DNA of 64,000 nucleotides from Nostoc sp. JL34 (lineage in GTDB: Bacteria > Cyanobacteriota > Cyanobacteriia > Cyanobacteriales > Nostocaceae), in assembly GCF_017114945.1 (NCBI RefSeq), contig NZ_JABXKQ010000056.1, positions 123,070-187,069 on the forward strand, given 5' to 3'. The notes under the pieces were generated by a model, which was not told the origin of the DNA, did no database searches, and worked only from the letters and a program-made list of their open reading frames with translations. How positions within the stretch are numbered: the first letter of the stretch is position 1; each line of letters begins with the position of its first letter. Below are positions 37,560 through 46,524 of the stretch, in pieces. Position numbers and translations under genes: made by a program.

Positions 37560-39215
37560 TTATATTGTTTTCAGACGTCTTTTCTTGTTTTTTTGCTGAG
37601 GGTTAGCATCTTCCTTATCTTGTTTCTCCAGTTCTGGCAATTTAAAAAGAACTCCTGCATAAAACCAATAATAGACAGCAACTGGGTCAACATCCAGAGG
37701 ATAGTAGTAGGTGTTGTAGCTAATAAACAATATAAACACCCACAAAGCTGCTCCGTAACTGCGGAAATTACGGTTCTTTATAGAGCGATAGGTCTTAAAG
37801 CCAATAATTGTTAAACTTGTTACTAAACCCAGAAAACCTAGTACTCCAAGAATTCCAACTTCATAAAGTACTTTGGGATAGTAGGTTTCGACAAGCTTAG
37901 TTTTACCCATCGCCCGAGCAGAGTTTGTTGCTCGACCTAAACCACTTCCTAATGGCCCGTCTACGTTTTTCCAATTCTCTTCAAATTGCTGGACGATAAA
38001 ATCTTGAGGTGGTGAAGCCTCCCATCGACTAGTAAAACTCGCGGTTCTCTCTTGCACGACAGCAGGATTAGTCACCATCGCAATCCCCAGAACAAAAGCA
38101 AGTCCTATCCCTATGGGGATAAATCGTTTCAGGTTGCCAATTTGTCCGGTAAGCAATAGCAAAATCCCGAAGCAGATTGGTACTAAAGCTAAGGCGATTC
38201 TCTGTCCAGAAATTACAGCATTAATAAAGACTGTCACTAAAGAACCTAAACCTACCAGCCGCCATATTGGGGAGGGATCGGTGAAGCCGGTGGCAAAGGT
38301 AAAAAAGGTGCTGGCAATTAAGAACCATGCCCACTGCCAAGGAGCTACAAATGTCCCTGGTAGGCGAATAACCCCTTCATCGGGACTATATACTAGCGCT
38401 CCACCAAAATAACATCTGGCTTCGAGGGTTGCTCTAAATAAGGCATCTCCTTCAAGACCTCTAGTGCCTTGACATGCACCAGTTAGTAATAACAGGTATT
38501 GAATAAATCCCAGCACACAGCAAATCAGTATAAGGACAATCTGGAGGCGTGATAAAAATAGAAAATCCCGCTTATCGCGAATTAAATAGTAGGCACAACC
38601 AATCAGGGGAACATAACCTAAAAATACTTTCAGTCCCAGAATTCCCATACCTAAAGGTATTTCATTGGGTGCTTTTTCCAATAGTCCCACACTCGGCGGG
38701 TTAAACTGTTGTCCACCATTGACAAATAATAGCGTTAGTACACTGCAACCCAAAACAATATAAAGTGGGATTTTAATCCCTTGGGGAATAATTAGGGGTA
38801 GCCCCTGTTTACGGCAAGTCTGCCAAAGTCCAATTAACGCTGGAATGTAAAAAGCATCTTTAGCTAATTGGAGTATGGGACTATTGCCCAAGTAGTAGGT
38901 GATAGTACCCCCAACAGGTACGTAAATGATGAAAGCATATAGCGCTTGGCGCGGGTATTTGTAGGAAAGGGACATAACAAGTATTCCCAAAACACCAGGG
39001 ACTGCTGCTTTAATTCCAGCTATGAAAAAAAGCAGAATACCAACGAAGACACCACTAAAGGTGGCGGTGGTGAGTAAGCTAGTGAATTCTTTACGTGCTT
39101 GGGCTGCTTTGCGCTTTTGAGCTAATTGTTCTTTGAGGTTAAGGGCAGAATTTTCCTTTTTAGCCTGCTTTTTCGAGTTTTTAGATTGCTGAGATTTGGA
39201 CTTTAATTTTGGCAT
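37560..39215 (-). CDS. O-antigen ligase / Wzy-type membrane polymerase
   Basis: The frame opens at a TTG (39263), but the ATG at 39215 is preferred (551 residues). A basic, Lys/Gln-rich soluble N-terminus (residues 1-45) is followed by about ten to twelve transmembrane helices and a periplasmic loop with VQERTASFTSRWEASPPQDF and GPLGSGLGRATNSAR, resembling the Wzy_C loop. It heads a block of four glycosyltransferase genes, consistent with a second exopolysaccharide pathway. Polymerase or ligase cannot be told apart. Confidence 0.83.
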   Translation of the reverse strand: MPKLKSKSQQSKNSKKQAKKENSALNLKEQLAQKRKAAQARKEFTSLLTTATFSGVFVGILLFFIAGIKAAVPGVLGILVMSLSYKYPRQALYAFIIYVPVGGTITYYLGNSPILQLAKDAFYIPALIGLWQTCRKQGLPLIIPQGIKIPLYIVLGCSVLTLLFVNGGQQFNPPSVGLLEKAPNEIPLGMGILGLKVFLGYVPLIGCAYYLIRDKRDFLFLSRLQIVLILICCVLGFIQYLLLLTGACQGTRGLEGDALFRATLEARCYFGGALVYSPDEGVIRLPGTFVAPWQWAWFLIASTFFTFATGFTDPSPIWRLVGLGSLVTVFINAVISGQRIALALVPICFGILLLLTGQIGNLKRFIPIGIGLAFVLGIAMVTNPAVVQERTASFTSRWEASPPQDFIVQQFEENWKNVDGPLGSGLGRATNSARAMGKTKLVETYYPKVLYEVGILGVLGFLGLVTSLTIIGFKTYRSIKNRNFRSYGAALWVFILFISYNTYYYPLDVDPVAVYYWFYAGVLFKLPELEKQDKEDANPQQKNKKRRLKTI

Positions 39216-39437
39216 AGTGGTGCTGTCGCCTATCAGCCTCGGAGAATCTATTATAGTTGACAAATTTCTTGGGATTGCTGTAAGTCGTACAATCCGAATT
39301 CATCTCTAACTGATTGATTTAATGATTTGCGATTAAAAATGCTAAATCTTAATCTCTTTGAATTATCAAAAAGATTTTCTCCTGTTTCTAAAATATAAAC
39401 GGCTCCCGAAAATGATAATGATTTAACAATACAAATA

Positions 39438-39486
39438 TCACAGCTTCTACACATAACCAAGACTGGTTAATTTGTAGAAGCTGTGA
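39438..39486 (-). terminator. Long hairpin downstream of glmM
   Basis: Arms TCACAGCTTCTACA and TGTAGAAGCTGTGA are perfect 14-base inverted copies; the 21-base loop contains a second stem AACCA/TGGTT. It starts 42 bp after the glmM stop. No U-run follows on the minus strand, so it is a terminator-like or mRNA-stabilising structure. Confidence 0.65.
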
Positions 39487-39527
39487 CGGGAAATTGCTGC
39501 TTGTTAAAAGCTGAGATAATAGCTCAT

Positions 39528-41000
39528 TTAGTCCATTAAATGCTGCTGGACTTGTGCAACTAATTCATTTGTCCAGTGGTTAGCGAGTTCGGCATTGGCT
39601 GCTTCCACCATTACTCTGATGACTGGTTCTGTACCAGAGGCGCGAACCAAAATTCTGCCGGAATCACCCATTGCAGCTTCAGCAAGAGCGATCGCTTGTT
39701 GTACAGGTTGGCAATCTTGCCATCCCAAACGGCGATCGCGATCGCTAACTCGCACGTTTCGCAACAATTGTGGATAGGTCTGGAAGCTTTGATCTACTAA
39801 TTCGCTCAAGGGAACACCCGCCTCTCTCACTAAAGCTGCGATATGTAATGCTGTTAACAAGCCATCTCCAGTCACAGCATAATGACGGCAAAGAATATGA
39901 CCTGATTGTTCGCCGCCTAGCATTCCCCCAGTCCGCAACATTTCGGCTTGCACGTATTGGTCGCCGACTGCGGTACGAATCAAGTTACCACCAATTTGTT
40001 GCCAAGCTTTCTCAAAGCCTAAGTTGGCCATGACTGTAGATACAATCAGGTTGTCTGGCAATTGTTGGTTTTTTTGTAAGTGGCGTCCCCACAGGTAGAG
40101 AATGTAATCGCCGTTAACTTGCCTTCCTGTATTGTCTACTGCTAAGACGCGATCGGCGTCACCATCGAAGGCAAAGCCGATGTCGGCGTTGTGTTCTTCT
40201 ACTGTGGCTGCAAGAATATCTAGGTGGGTGGAACCGCAGTTGACATTAATGCGATCGCCATCTGCTTCGTTATGCAAGCAGATTACCTCTGCCCCCATTT
40301 GTGTAAATACTGATGGTGCTAACCCGACTGCTGCTCCCCACGCCAAGTCTAAAACAATCTTCATTCCCTGAAGATTTAAGGCACTGTTCAAGGGTTTTTT
40401 CAATGCCGAGCTATAATGCTCCACTAACTCGAAACGTGAGTAATGCCGTCCGCAATTACTGACTTTAGCAATAGGTGATATCTTGCCACGCAGTCCCGCT
40501 TCTATTTCTGCCTGCAATATTGGCGGTAACTTCCCACCATCGGCACTAAAAATCTTAATCCCATTGTCTTCTGGGGGATTGTGGCTGGCAGAAATCATCA
40601 CTCCGCCGATGGCATCACTGATGCTGGTGAGATAGGCAACGCCAGGAGTGGGACATAATCCCAAATACCAAACCTCTAACCCCGCTGCTGTTAACCCTGC
40701 ACTCAAAGCCATTGCCAGCATATCGCTGGAGTTTCTAGAGTCCTGTCCGAGAATGACTGGCCCGACTTGAGTAGCATGGTTACGTAAAACAATCCCCGTC
40801 CAAAAACCAACTTGCAATGCTAGGGGTGCATTTAGTAATTCTCCGACTCGTCCGCGAATCCCATCTGTGCCAAATAAGGGATTTGCTGGTAGTGGAATTA
40901 AATTCAGCCCAAAACTGCTCTCAATCCCTTTGCCCAATCCCTCACTTTCGGAAGCAGAACCCCCAGGAATACCCGATGTCAGAGTTATAGATGAAACCAT
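39528..41000 (-). CDS. glmM: Phosphoglucosamine mutase
   Basis: 490 residues from the ATG at 41000; the frame extends to a TTG at 41021 without added similarity. The N-terminal extension of about 40 residues is common in Nostocales. Signatures: [15 protein letters not shown], active-site SASHNP with phospho-acceptor Ser139, metal loop [15 protein letters not shown] and GGEQSGH. Converts glucosamine-6-P to glucosamine-1-P for UDP-GlcNAc, feeding peptidoglycan and the adjacent polysaccharide pathways. Confidence 0.96.
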   Translation of the reverse strand: MVSSITLTSGIPGGSASESEGLGKGIESSFGLNLIPLPANPLFGTDGIRGRVGELLNAPLALQVGFWTGIVLRNHATQVGPVILGQDSRNSSDMLAMALSAGLTAAGLEVWYLGLCPTPGVAYLTSISDAIGGVMISASHNPPEDNGIKIFSADGGKLPPILQAEIEAGLRGKISPIAKVSNCGRHYSRFELVEHYSSALKKPLNSALNLQGMKIVLDLAWGAAVGLAPSVFTQMGAEVICLHNEADGDRINVNCGSTHLDILAATVEEHNADIGFAFDGDADRVLAVDNTGRQVNGDYILYLWGRHLQKNQQLPDNLIVSTVMANLGFEKAWQQIGGNLIRTAVGDQYVQAEMLRTGGMLGGEQSGHILCRHYAVTGDGLLTALHIAALVREAGVPLSELVDQSFQTYPQLLRNVRVSDRDRRLGWQDCQPVQQAIALAEAAMGDSGRILVRASGTEPVIRVMVEAANAELANHWTNELVAQVQQHLMD

Positions 41001-41571
41001 ATGTTTAAACACTCCACACAATCACACTGAAAAATAGCATTTAAGACTTTATTCAGCAATTTCGACATGCTTTTTCTCTTTAGAAGTTCATTCTAGATCA
41101 GGCATAGCTTACGTAATATTACTTAAGTAATGCCTGTTTAAATGTAAATCTTTCATAAAGTCAGTATTGGTTTTTACATTATCAGTAAAGTCTCCACATT
41201 TTAGCTAATTATTCCTTTTATGCCCTCAACTTTAGTCTTGATTTTTATCTGTATTAGTTCACATTTTGCAATGCTACTAACAAAGAACAAGTTGTAATAA
41301 ATGTTACGCTTGTTTAATCACAAGGTTTTTTCAAGAAACCTGAGACTGAAAGCAAAATTCAGCTAATAACAACCAAAAACCAAAGCACCGACATGTAAAA
41401 TTCTATTCTCATAGGCTTGTTGTTGTGTAAAAAACTACAAAATTCTTGCAGCTTAAAAAATTTTAATATAAATTCTCATCAAATAGTTTTAAGGTAACGT
41501 TTTAATGGCTTTTTTAGCCGTTCGGAAATTAAAACTCCGGCAGTTAACTTTTTAAAGTTGAGAAATTTAGC
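41001..41571. other. Divergent intergenic region, glmM - heme oxygenase
   Basis: About 570 bp, AT-rich, holding the promoters of two divergent genes. One GTAN8TAC sequence at 41164-41177 matches the NtcA consensus. No other feature recognised. Confidence 0.5.
41164..41177 (+). promoter_or_regulatory. Candidate NtcA binding site (GTAN8TAC)
   Basis: GTA-TTGGTTTT-TAC is an exact match to the consensus of the nitrogen regulator NtcA. It lies 395 bp upstream of the heme-oxygenase start and 164 bp upstream of glmM. The motif is palindromic and short, so a chance match is possible, and no good -10 element about 22 bp downstream could be found. Confidence 0.3.
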
Positions 41572-42288
41572 ATGAGCAGCAATTTAGCAACCAAATTACG
41601 TGTAGGCACTAAGAAAGCCCACACAATGGCAGAAAATGTAGGTTTTGTCAAGTGCTTTTTAAGAGGAGTCGTCGAGAAAAACTCTTACCGGAAACTAGTT
41701 GCTAACTTCTACTTCGTCTACTCAGCGATGGAAGAAGAAATGGAAAAGCATAGCCAGCACCCAATTCTTTCTAAAATTAACTTTCCCCAGCTAAACCGCA
41801 AGTATACCTTAGAGGAAGACCTAGGTTATTACTTTGGTGCTAACTGGAGAGAGCAAATCAAACTATCTCCCGCAGGTGAAGCTTATGTAAAGCGCATCCG
41901 AGAAATATCTGCTACAGAACCGGAACTATTAATCGCCCATTCATACACTCGTTACTTGGGTGACTTATCCGGGGGACAAATTCTCAAAAATATTGCTGTA
42001 ACAGCGATGAATTTGTCTGATGGGCAAGGAACAGCCTTTTATGAGTTTCCAGAAATTCCTGACGAGAAGGCATTCAAAGCCAAATATCGGCAAAATTTGG
42101 ATGAATTACCCCTTGACGATGCTACAACCGATCGCATCGTTGATGAAGCTAACGCCGCCTTTGGCACGAACATGAAGATGTTCCAGGAATTGGAAGGCAA
42201 TTTGATTAAGGCGATCGGTGTAATGCTGTACAACAGCCTCACACGGCGTCGTACACGTGGTAGTACTGAACTCGTCACAGCTGAGTAA
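41572..42288 (+). CDS. ho1: Heme oxygenase (biliverdin-producing)
   Basis: 238 residues. The proximal heme ligand His17 sits in KKAHTMAENVGF; the distal helix carries YLGDLSGGQILKNIA, the heme-oxygenase signature with flexible Gly residues. It opens heme with ferredoxin-derived electrons to biliverdin IX-alpha, CO and Fe2+, the first step to phycobilins. Stands alone with a long upstream region. A structured, repeat-rich region follows. Confidence 0.97.
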   Translation: MSSNLATKLRVGTKKAHTMAENVGFVKCFLRGVVEKNSYRKLVANFYFVYSAMEEEMEKHSQHPILSKINFPQLNRKYTLEEDLGYYFGANWREQIKLSPAGEAYVKRIREISATEPELLIAHSYTRYLGDLSGGQILKNIAVTAMNLSDGQGTAFYEFPEIPDEKAFKAKYRQNLDELPLDDATTDRIVDEANAAFGTNMKMFQELEGNLIKAIGVMLYNSLTRRRTRGSTELVTAE

Positions 42289-42397
42289 TTGTGTTGAGAT
42301 TGCGGAGTATGGTGTGTGGAGTCATAAGTCCAGATAGTCTGATGAAGGATAATTCATAGGTGTTTCTGGAGAAAGAGCGAACACGCTCAAAATATTT

Positions 42398-42458
42398 AGG
42401 GGCAATAGCCTTGTGACTGCTTTTGATATGTGAAAGCAAGCATAGGGAGATTGCCCCT
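42398..42458. repeat. Nested inverted repeat downstream of heme oxygenase
   Basis: Outer arms AGGGGCAAT and ATTGCCCCT are perfect; an inner hairpin TGCTTT/AAAGCA lies between them. It could be a structured RNA, an extended 3' end of the heme-oxygenase transcript, or a worn mobile element. Confidence 0.5.
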
Positions 42459-42649
42459 CAATTATGTATTGAAGGAGTTATATCGTGTCCGGTTAAAGAC
42501 TTATCATTAAAACGGCAGGGGGGCAGGGGGCAGGGGGAAAGAAAGAGGGTTTCCTGGTTTTTGCACAGATGCGGGAATTATAACTAATTAGTCGTACATG
42601 ATATTAATACCAATTTCAAAAGAATGTGGCAGATGCAAGCCTAGAAACA

Positions 42650-42799
42650 TATAGCGCTTCTCGTTCGGATGCAATACACTTTGACCTATCTCCAAACCTC
42701 TCTCCTAAAAGGAGAGAGGCTTTGAATTTTACTCCCCAACGCTAGAAGGGAAGGGGCTGGGGGTTAGGTCTGTATTCTATGCAACTGAGAATCGCTATA
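42650..42799. repeat. MITE-like element with TATAGCG ends
   Basis: Ends TATAGCGCTTCTC...ATGCAATACA and the inverted right end (TGTATTCTATGC...GAGAATCGCTATA) match over most of 29 bases. The 90-bp core (CCTCTCTCCTAAAAGGAGAG, GGCTTTGAATTTT, GGGGGTTAGG) is shared with 24819-24983 and 36262-36355. Total 150 bp, no ORF. Confidence 0.7.
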
Positions 42800-42862
42800 A
42801 ATAAAATTGAGCTTTCTGAATTTTTAATTTTTAATTTGGTATAACTACTCCGAGCTAAATCA

Positions 42863-44881
42863 TTACAGAACTTTTATGTGTCGGCTAAACTGTTCCTCAA
42901 CAAAATAGCTACTAGAAAATTCACTTGCAAAAGAAACTTGATGAAAGTGATAATCTAGATTCAGCAAATTATAAACAAGTCTTAAGAAATAATCATCTAT
43001 CCAGAAATCCACATCAAATAGTGAAATACCATATTTCCCTTCCAACCTGCGATTTAAAGTTTTCAGTAACCAAGACCATTGAGGTTTGAGGGTCGGATCG
43101 ATGCGATTCCCAAATACAGGATTAAAAAACTGATTGACTTGAGTTGTTCTCACATCAATCACTTTAGTTAATAAATCTGCTGCCTTGATTGGAGATGAAT
43201 TAAACCAATAGTTAGCGACTACTAAATCATGTAAATAAGCAACTACGATTTTAGGGTTTTCTTTAATGAACTGCGAACGACAAACAATTCCTCTGATTGA
43301 TGGAATTCTTAAACTAATTGTTTGAGATAAAGGTAGTTTTCTGACAAAAGTATAAGCTTCTAAAATTGAGGCAAAAGTGTGACAACATACGTAGGCATCT
43401 ATAGTTTTATTTGCCAAACTCTTACTTGCTCTACGAGGATCTTCATTCACTAATCTGCAATCTTTACTGACATCCATATCATAGAGGTCAAAAAGAGTAA
43501 TGATGAACCTATGAGCATTTGAACCAAATAAAGTAGAAATTCGTTTACCTTTTAGATCCTGGATAGTATTTATAGAAGAATCTTTATGCAAAACAATATT
43601 TATATCTTGACCCAAAAGATTATACGAAGCAATCCCAATTAATTTAGAACCAAAACTTAAATCATCAAAGAATTGGCTACCATTATTCAAGAGAGAAATA
43701 TCATCTAAAATACAAATATCTAGTTCTCCCCGCTTCATCTGTCGGTTCATTTGTTCCCCAGAAGCAAAGGGCATAATTTGTAACTCGAAATCTCGATTAA
43801 TTTCAATATTTTTGAAAATAGCCTGTTCAAGTGATGATGCTCTCTGTAAATCAGAAATATACTTAGTTCCATATCCAGCAATAAACTGTCCTATGGAATC
43901 TCTCTGAATACCTATCCTCAGAATATTTTCTTCTTTGGGAGAACAGCTACCTAAAAATAGATTTACGTTGGGCAAACTTTCTAAGTTATCCGCATCTAGT
44001 CTAAAACTTCTTACCAAACTCTCTGCGGATATTAACAATTCACTAAAGCGAGGAACATGAAGATAAATTCCATATTCATTAATATCTTGAATCGGAAAAG
44101 TTAAAACTTGGTATTGAGATATGATATCAGCTTGGCAAAAGTCAGGTAAAATCGTTAGCTTTTGATTTTTTTCGGCGTAGTTTAGTACATCTTGATAACT
44201 TTGTAGCACTTGTACGCCACTTAATTTGTTCATCAAAAATTCATTTTTAGATAGTTCCTGATGAACCTCATCTAAAAGCACAACATCAGCCAGATCGATA
44301 TCATTGATTTTAACTAGGCTATGCTCAATGAGATATTTACTTGCCCCAAAGGAAACCAACAGCATCTTATGAGTTTTTAATCTAGTGCAGTGGTGTTCTT
44401 CTTTATATCCAGCGCAACTGTTGAGCAGAAGATCCATTTCTATGAGTTGACAATTTGAAAAAAATCTGCTGTTTTTAGCCGCAATCTCTTTAAGATTTCT
44501 ACCTGGAAAGCAAAGCTGAAATCGCTGCAAATATTGTTTGAGCCAGACTTCTAAAATTAAATTAGTAGCCCCCAATATCAAATCTTCGCCCTCAGCGCTA
44601 AATGTTGCCTGAAATTCTTCTTGCAGATTTTCTACAGTTTCTACGACATTAAGTGTCTGGGAAATTAATTTCTTGCCTTTATTAGTCAAGCAGATAAAGC
44701 CAGGGGAGCGATTTAGGAGAATTACTCCGAAACAATCCTCTATTTGTTTGACTTTTTTACTAATTAGTGCCTGACTATAACCTAGCTTTTGGGCGGCTTT
44801 TGAGAAGCTACCACAGTCATCTACTGCTTTTAATATTTTGAGGTGATTTAGGGTGATATCTTCGAGTTTAATCTTATTCAT
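42863..44881 (-). CDS. LysR-type regulator fused to an SsuA-like substrate-binding domain
   Basis: 672 residues, about twice the length of a normal LysR regulator. Residues 1-65: LysR winged helix (LNHLKILKAVDDCGSFSKAA, SQALISKKVKQIEDCFGV). Residues about 100-300: LysR ligand-binding domain. Residues about 318-625: a second periplasmic-binding-protein fold of the aliphatic-sulfonate (SsuA/TauA, NMT1-like) type, with LRIGIQRDSIGQF, a PFASGEQMNRQMKRGELDI segment, IQDLKGKRISTLFGSNAHRF (442-460) and IKENPKIVVAYLHDLVVANYW. No signal peptide, so the domain acts in the cytoplasm. It follows the LLM monooxygenase gene by 23 bp. Inference: it senses organosulfur compounds or sulfur status and controls the locus. 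Confidence 0.85.
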   Translation of the reverse strand: MNKIKLEDITLNHLKILKAVDDCGSFSKAAQKLGYSQALISKKVKQIEDCFGVILLNRSPGFICLTNKGKKLISQTLNVVETVENLQEEFQATFSAEGEDLILGATNLILEVWLKQYLQRFQLCFPGRNLKEIAAKNSRFFSNCQLIEMDLLLNSCAGYKEEHHCTRLKTHKMLLVSFGASKYLIEHSLVKINDIDLADVVLLDEVHQELSKNEFLMNKLSGVQVLQSYQDVLNYAEKNQKLTILPDFCQADIISQYQVLTFPIQDINEYGIYLHVPRFSELLISAESLVRSFRLDADNLESLPNVNLFLGSCSPKEENILRIGIQRDSIGQFIAGYGTKYISDLQRASSLEQAIFKNIEINRDFELQIMPFASGEQMNRQMKRGELDICILDDISLLNNGSQFFDDLSFGSKLIGIASYNLLGQDINIVLHKDSSINTIQDLKGKRISTLFGSNAHRFIITLFDLYDMDVSKDCRLVNEDPRRASKSLANKTIDAYVCCHTFASILEAYTFVRKLPLSQTISLRIPSIRGIVCRSQFIKENPKIVVAYLHDLVVANYWFNSSPIKAADLLTKVIDVRTTQVNQFFNPVFGNRIDPTLKPQWSWLLKTLNRRLEGKYGISLFDVDFWIDDYFLRLVYNLLNLDYHFHQVSFASEFSSSYFVEEQFSRHIKVL

Positions 44882-44904
44882 GCTAGGTAAGGCAAGATTT
44901 TTAA

Positions 44905-45954
44905 TTACTTTGTAATTAAGCTACTCTGCTGTCTATATTCGGAAATCACTAGTTTGTGGAAGCGAATAGTATCTTCCAACATAGATTCAAATTTCAGTAC
45001 TATTAAGTCAACGCCAACAGCTTCGTATTCTTTCAGACGTTGAATAACAGTATAGCGATCGCCAACCAGTTGAGCAGATAAACCGAGATTGGCTTCAATG
45101 GTTTGACTGATATCTAGTTTGTTGTGGGCAACTACGTTCGGATCGATTTGCTCTTGAAAGTACTCGATTTGCTGCCAATCGGCAGAACGATAAATCGCTT
45201 CTAATCTGGCTTCGGCTTGGGCTGTATGTTCACGAACGATCGCAAAGGCACTCATTGCTACTTTAATCTGACGACCGTAGCGATCGCTAGCTAATCTTTT
45301 CACTTTCTGCACCAATGCTGCCGTTTTTTCTGGTTCATCAGCATTGATAAATAGATAATCTCCCAGACGAGCCGCTAGGTTAATTGCCCGATCTGATTCC
45401 CCAGCAATGAAAATGGGTGGTGTTGGTGTCGGCTGATCTGCGAGAATACCACCCTTAATGGTGTAGTATTTGCCAACATAATTAAAGTTTTCGACTGTCC
45501 ACAGCCCCTTAATTACCTCAATATACTCTTCTAATCGTGCGTAGCGATCGCTGTGAGGTAGCCAAATATCTCCATAGCTTTCTACTTCTAATTTCCACCA
45601 GCCTGCAATACCACTCAGAGCAAATCTGCCGTTACTAAGTTGATTTTGAATGTTTGCACTCAAATTGGCCACCACCGCAGGCAGTTTAAAACCAGGTTGT
45701 ACAGCCGCAACAATCTTGATATTCTTGGTGTTTAAACTTGCTAAAGCTGCTGTAATCCAAGCGTCAGCGACATTATAGTTAGGCCCGTGAACTGCATTTA
45801 AGTAATGTTCGGGAATGTAATAGAAATCATAACCTAACTCGTCTGCCTGAACTGCCAGCCTTACCAAATCTTGGGTGGATAAATTAGCTTCATGGTTGAC
45901 AACGCGCAACCATCCACCACAGACCGGCGACCAAATTCCAAACTGAAGTGGCAT
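44905..45954 (-). CDS. LLM-class FMN-dependent monooxygenase (SsuD/SfnG group)
   Basis: 349 residues, TIM-barrel luciferase-like fold: LQFGIWSPVCGG, DELGYDFYYIPEHYL, NGRFALSGIAGWWKLEVESYG and PPIFIAGESDRAINLAARLGD, all typical of the SsuD/SfnG branch. Such enzymes use FMNH2 and O2 to cleave C-S bonds of sulfonates or sulfones, releasing sulfite. No flavin reductase gene is in the window. It is the first gene of the short transcript with the LysR-SsuA fusion, and divergent from sfnG across 570 bp. Exact substrate unknown. Confidence 0.85.
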   Translation of the reverse strand: MPLQFGIWSPVCGGWLRVVNHEANLSTQDLVRLAVQADELGYDFYYIPEHYLNAVHGPNYNVADAWITAALASLNTKNIKIVAAVQPGFKLPAVVANLSANIQNQLSNGRFALSGIAGWWKLEVESYGDIWLPHSDRYARLEEYIEVIKGLWTVENFNYVGKYYTIKGGILADQPTPTPPIFIAGESDRAINLAARLGDYLFINADEPEKTAALVQKVKRLASDRYGRQIKVAMSAFAIVREHTAQAEARLEAIYRSADWQQIEYFQEQIDPNVVAHNKLDISQTIEANLGLSAQLVGDRYTVIQRLKEYEAVGVDLIVLKFESMLEDTIRFHKLVISEYRQQSSLITK

Positions 45955-46524
45955 AAATGTTTTTCCTGTGCTTTTTTTTACGAGGCATTAACAAACTACG
46001 GCAACTACATACTTTTACGGTAATTTAGTAGTTCACACTACCACATTTATTTCTGCTATGTATAGTTGCAGATGACAGATGAGAAGCATTTATTTATCAC
46101 GATATGGAATAGTATCGATACTTTGTCGAGTCCTGATTCCTGATTGCTCTGACTGAATCAGGATAATAGCCAGCAGGTATAAAAAATAATTAAATACTCA
46201 GGAAAATTGGGCAGTATTCCAAAATGGAATATGGAAATGGAATTTAAGTATATCAAGTCACGACATCAGAAAAATTGTTGTGATAAAGTCTGATTCATTA
46301 AAAACTACGGTAGCACAGTCGAGTTATGGTATATTATTGCCATCAAAGAATTGTCTACTTCTAAACTCAAACTAGTTTGCAACCACTCTCAAGCTTTCGA
46401 TTTTGACTAAGATTTTGCCCTATCAAGTTTTAGCTGATTTGTTAGCGATGACAAATTAGATTTTGTTGCTTCACTTGCAAACTTAGACAAATAAACAAGC
46501 AATTTCAATTACAAACGCACAATT
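45955..46524. other. Divergent regulatory region of the organosulfur locus
   Basis: 570 bp between divergent monooxygenase genes, so it carries promoters for both. It contains three clear inverted repeats: AGTATCGATACT (46111-46122), TCCTGATTC/GAATCAGGA (46131-46163) and TATTCCA-AAA-TGGAATA (46215-46231). No ORF is supported. Confidence 0.65.
46215..46231. promoter_or_regulatory. Candidate operator TATTCCA-AAA-TGGAATA
   Basis: A perfect 7-base inverted repeat around AAA, 294 bp before the sfnG start, with an additional TGGAAT half-site just after it (46236-46242). A dyad of this size suits a LysR-type dimer, and a LysR-like regulator is encoded next door. Binding is untested. Confidence 0.5.

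Larger units (their letters stand above)
42289..42862. other. Non-coding region after heme oxygenase
   Basis: About 570 bp. Contains a nested inverted repeat (42398-42458), a GGGGGCA heptamer-like tract (42518-42537) and the MITE-like element at 42650-42799. No gene recognised. Confidence 0.6.

Noticed and set aside
39251..39460. 69-residue ORF between glmM and the polymerase gene
   Set aside because: Its start lies inside the hairpin after glmM and its end overlaps the polymerase gene upstream of its real start.
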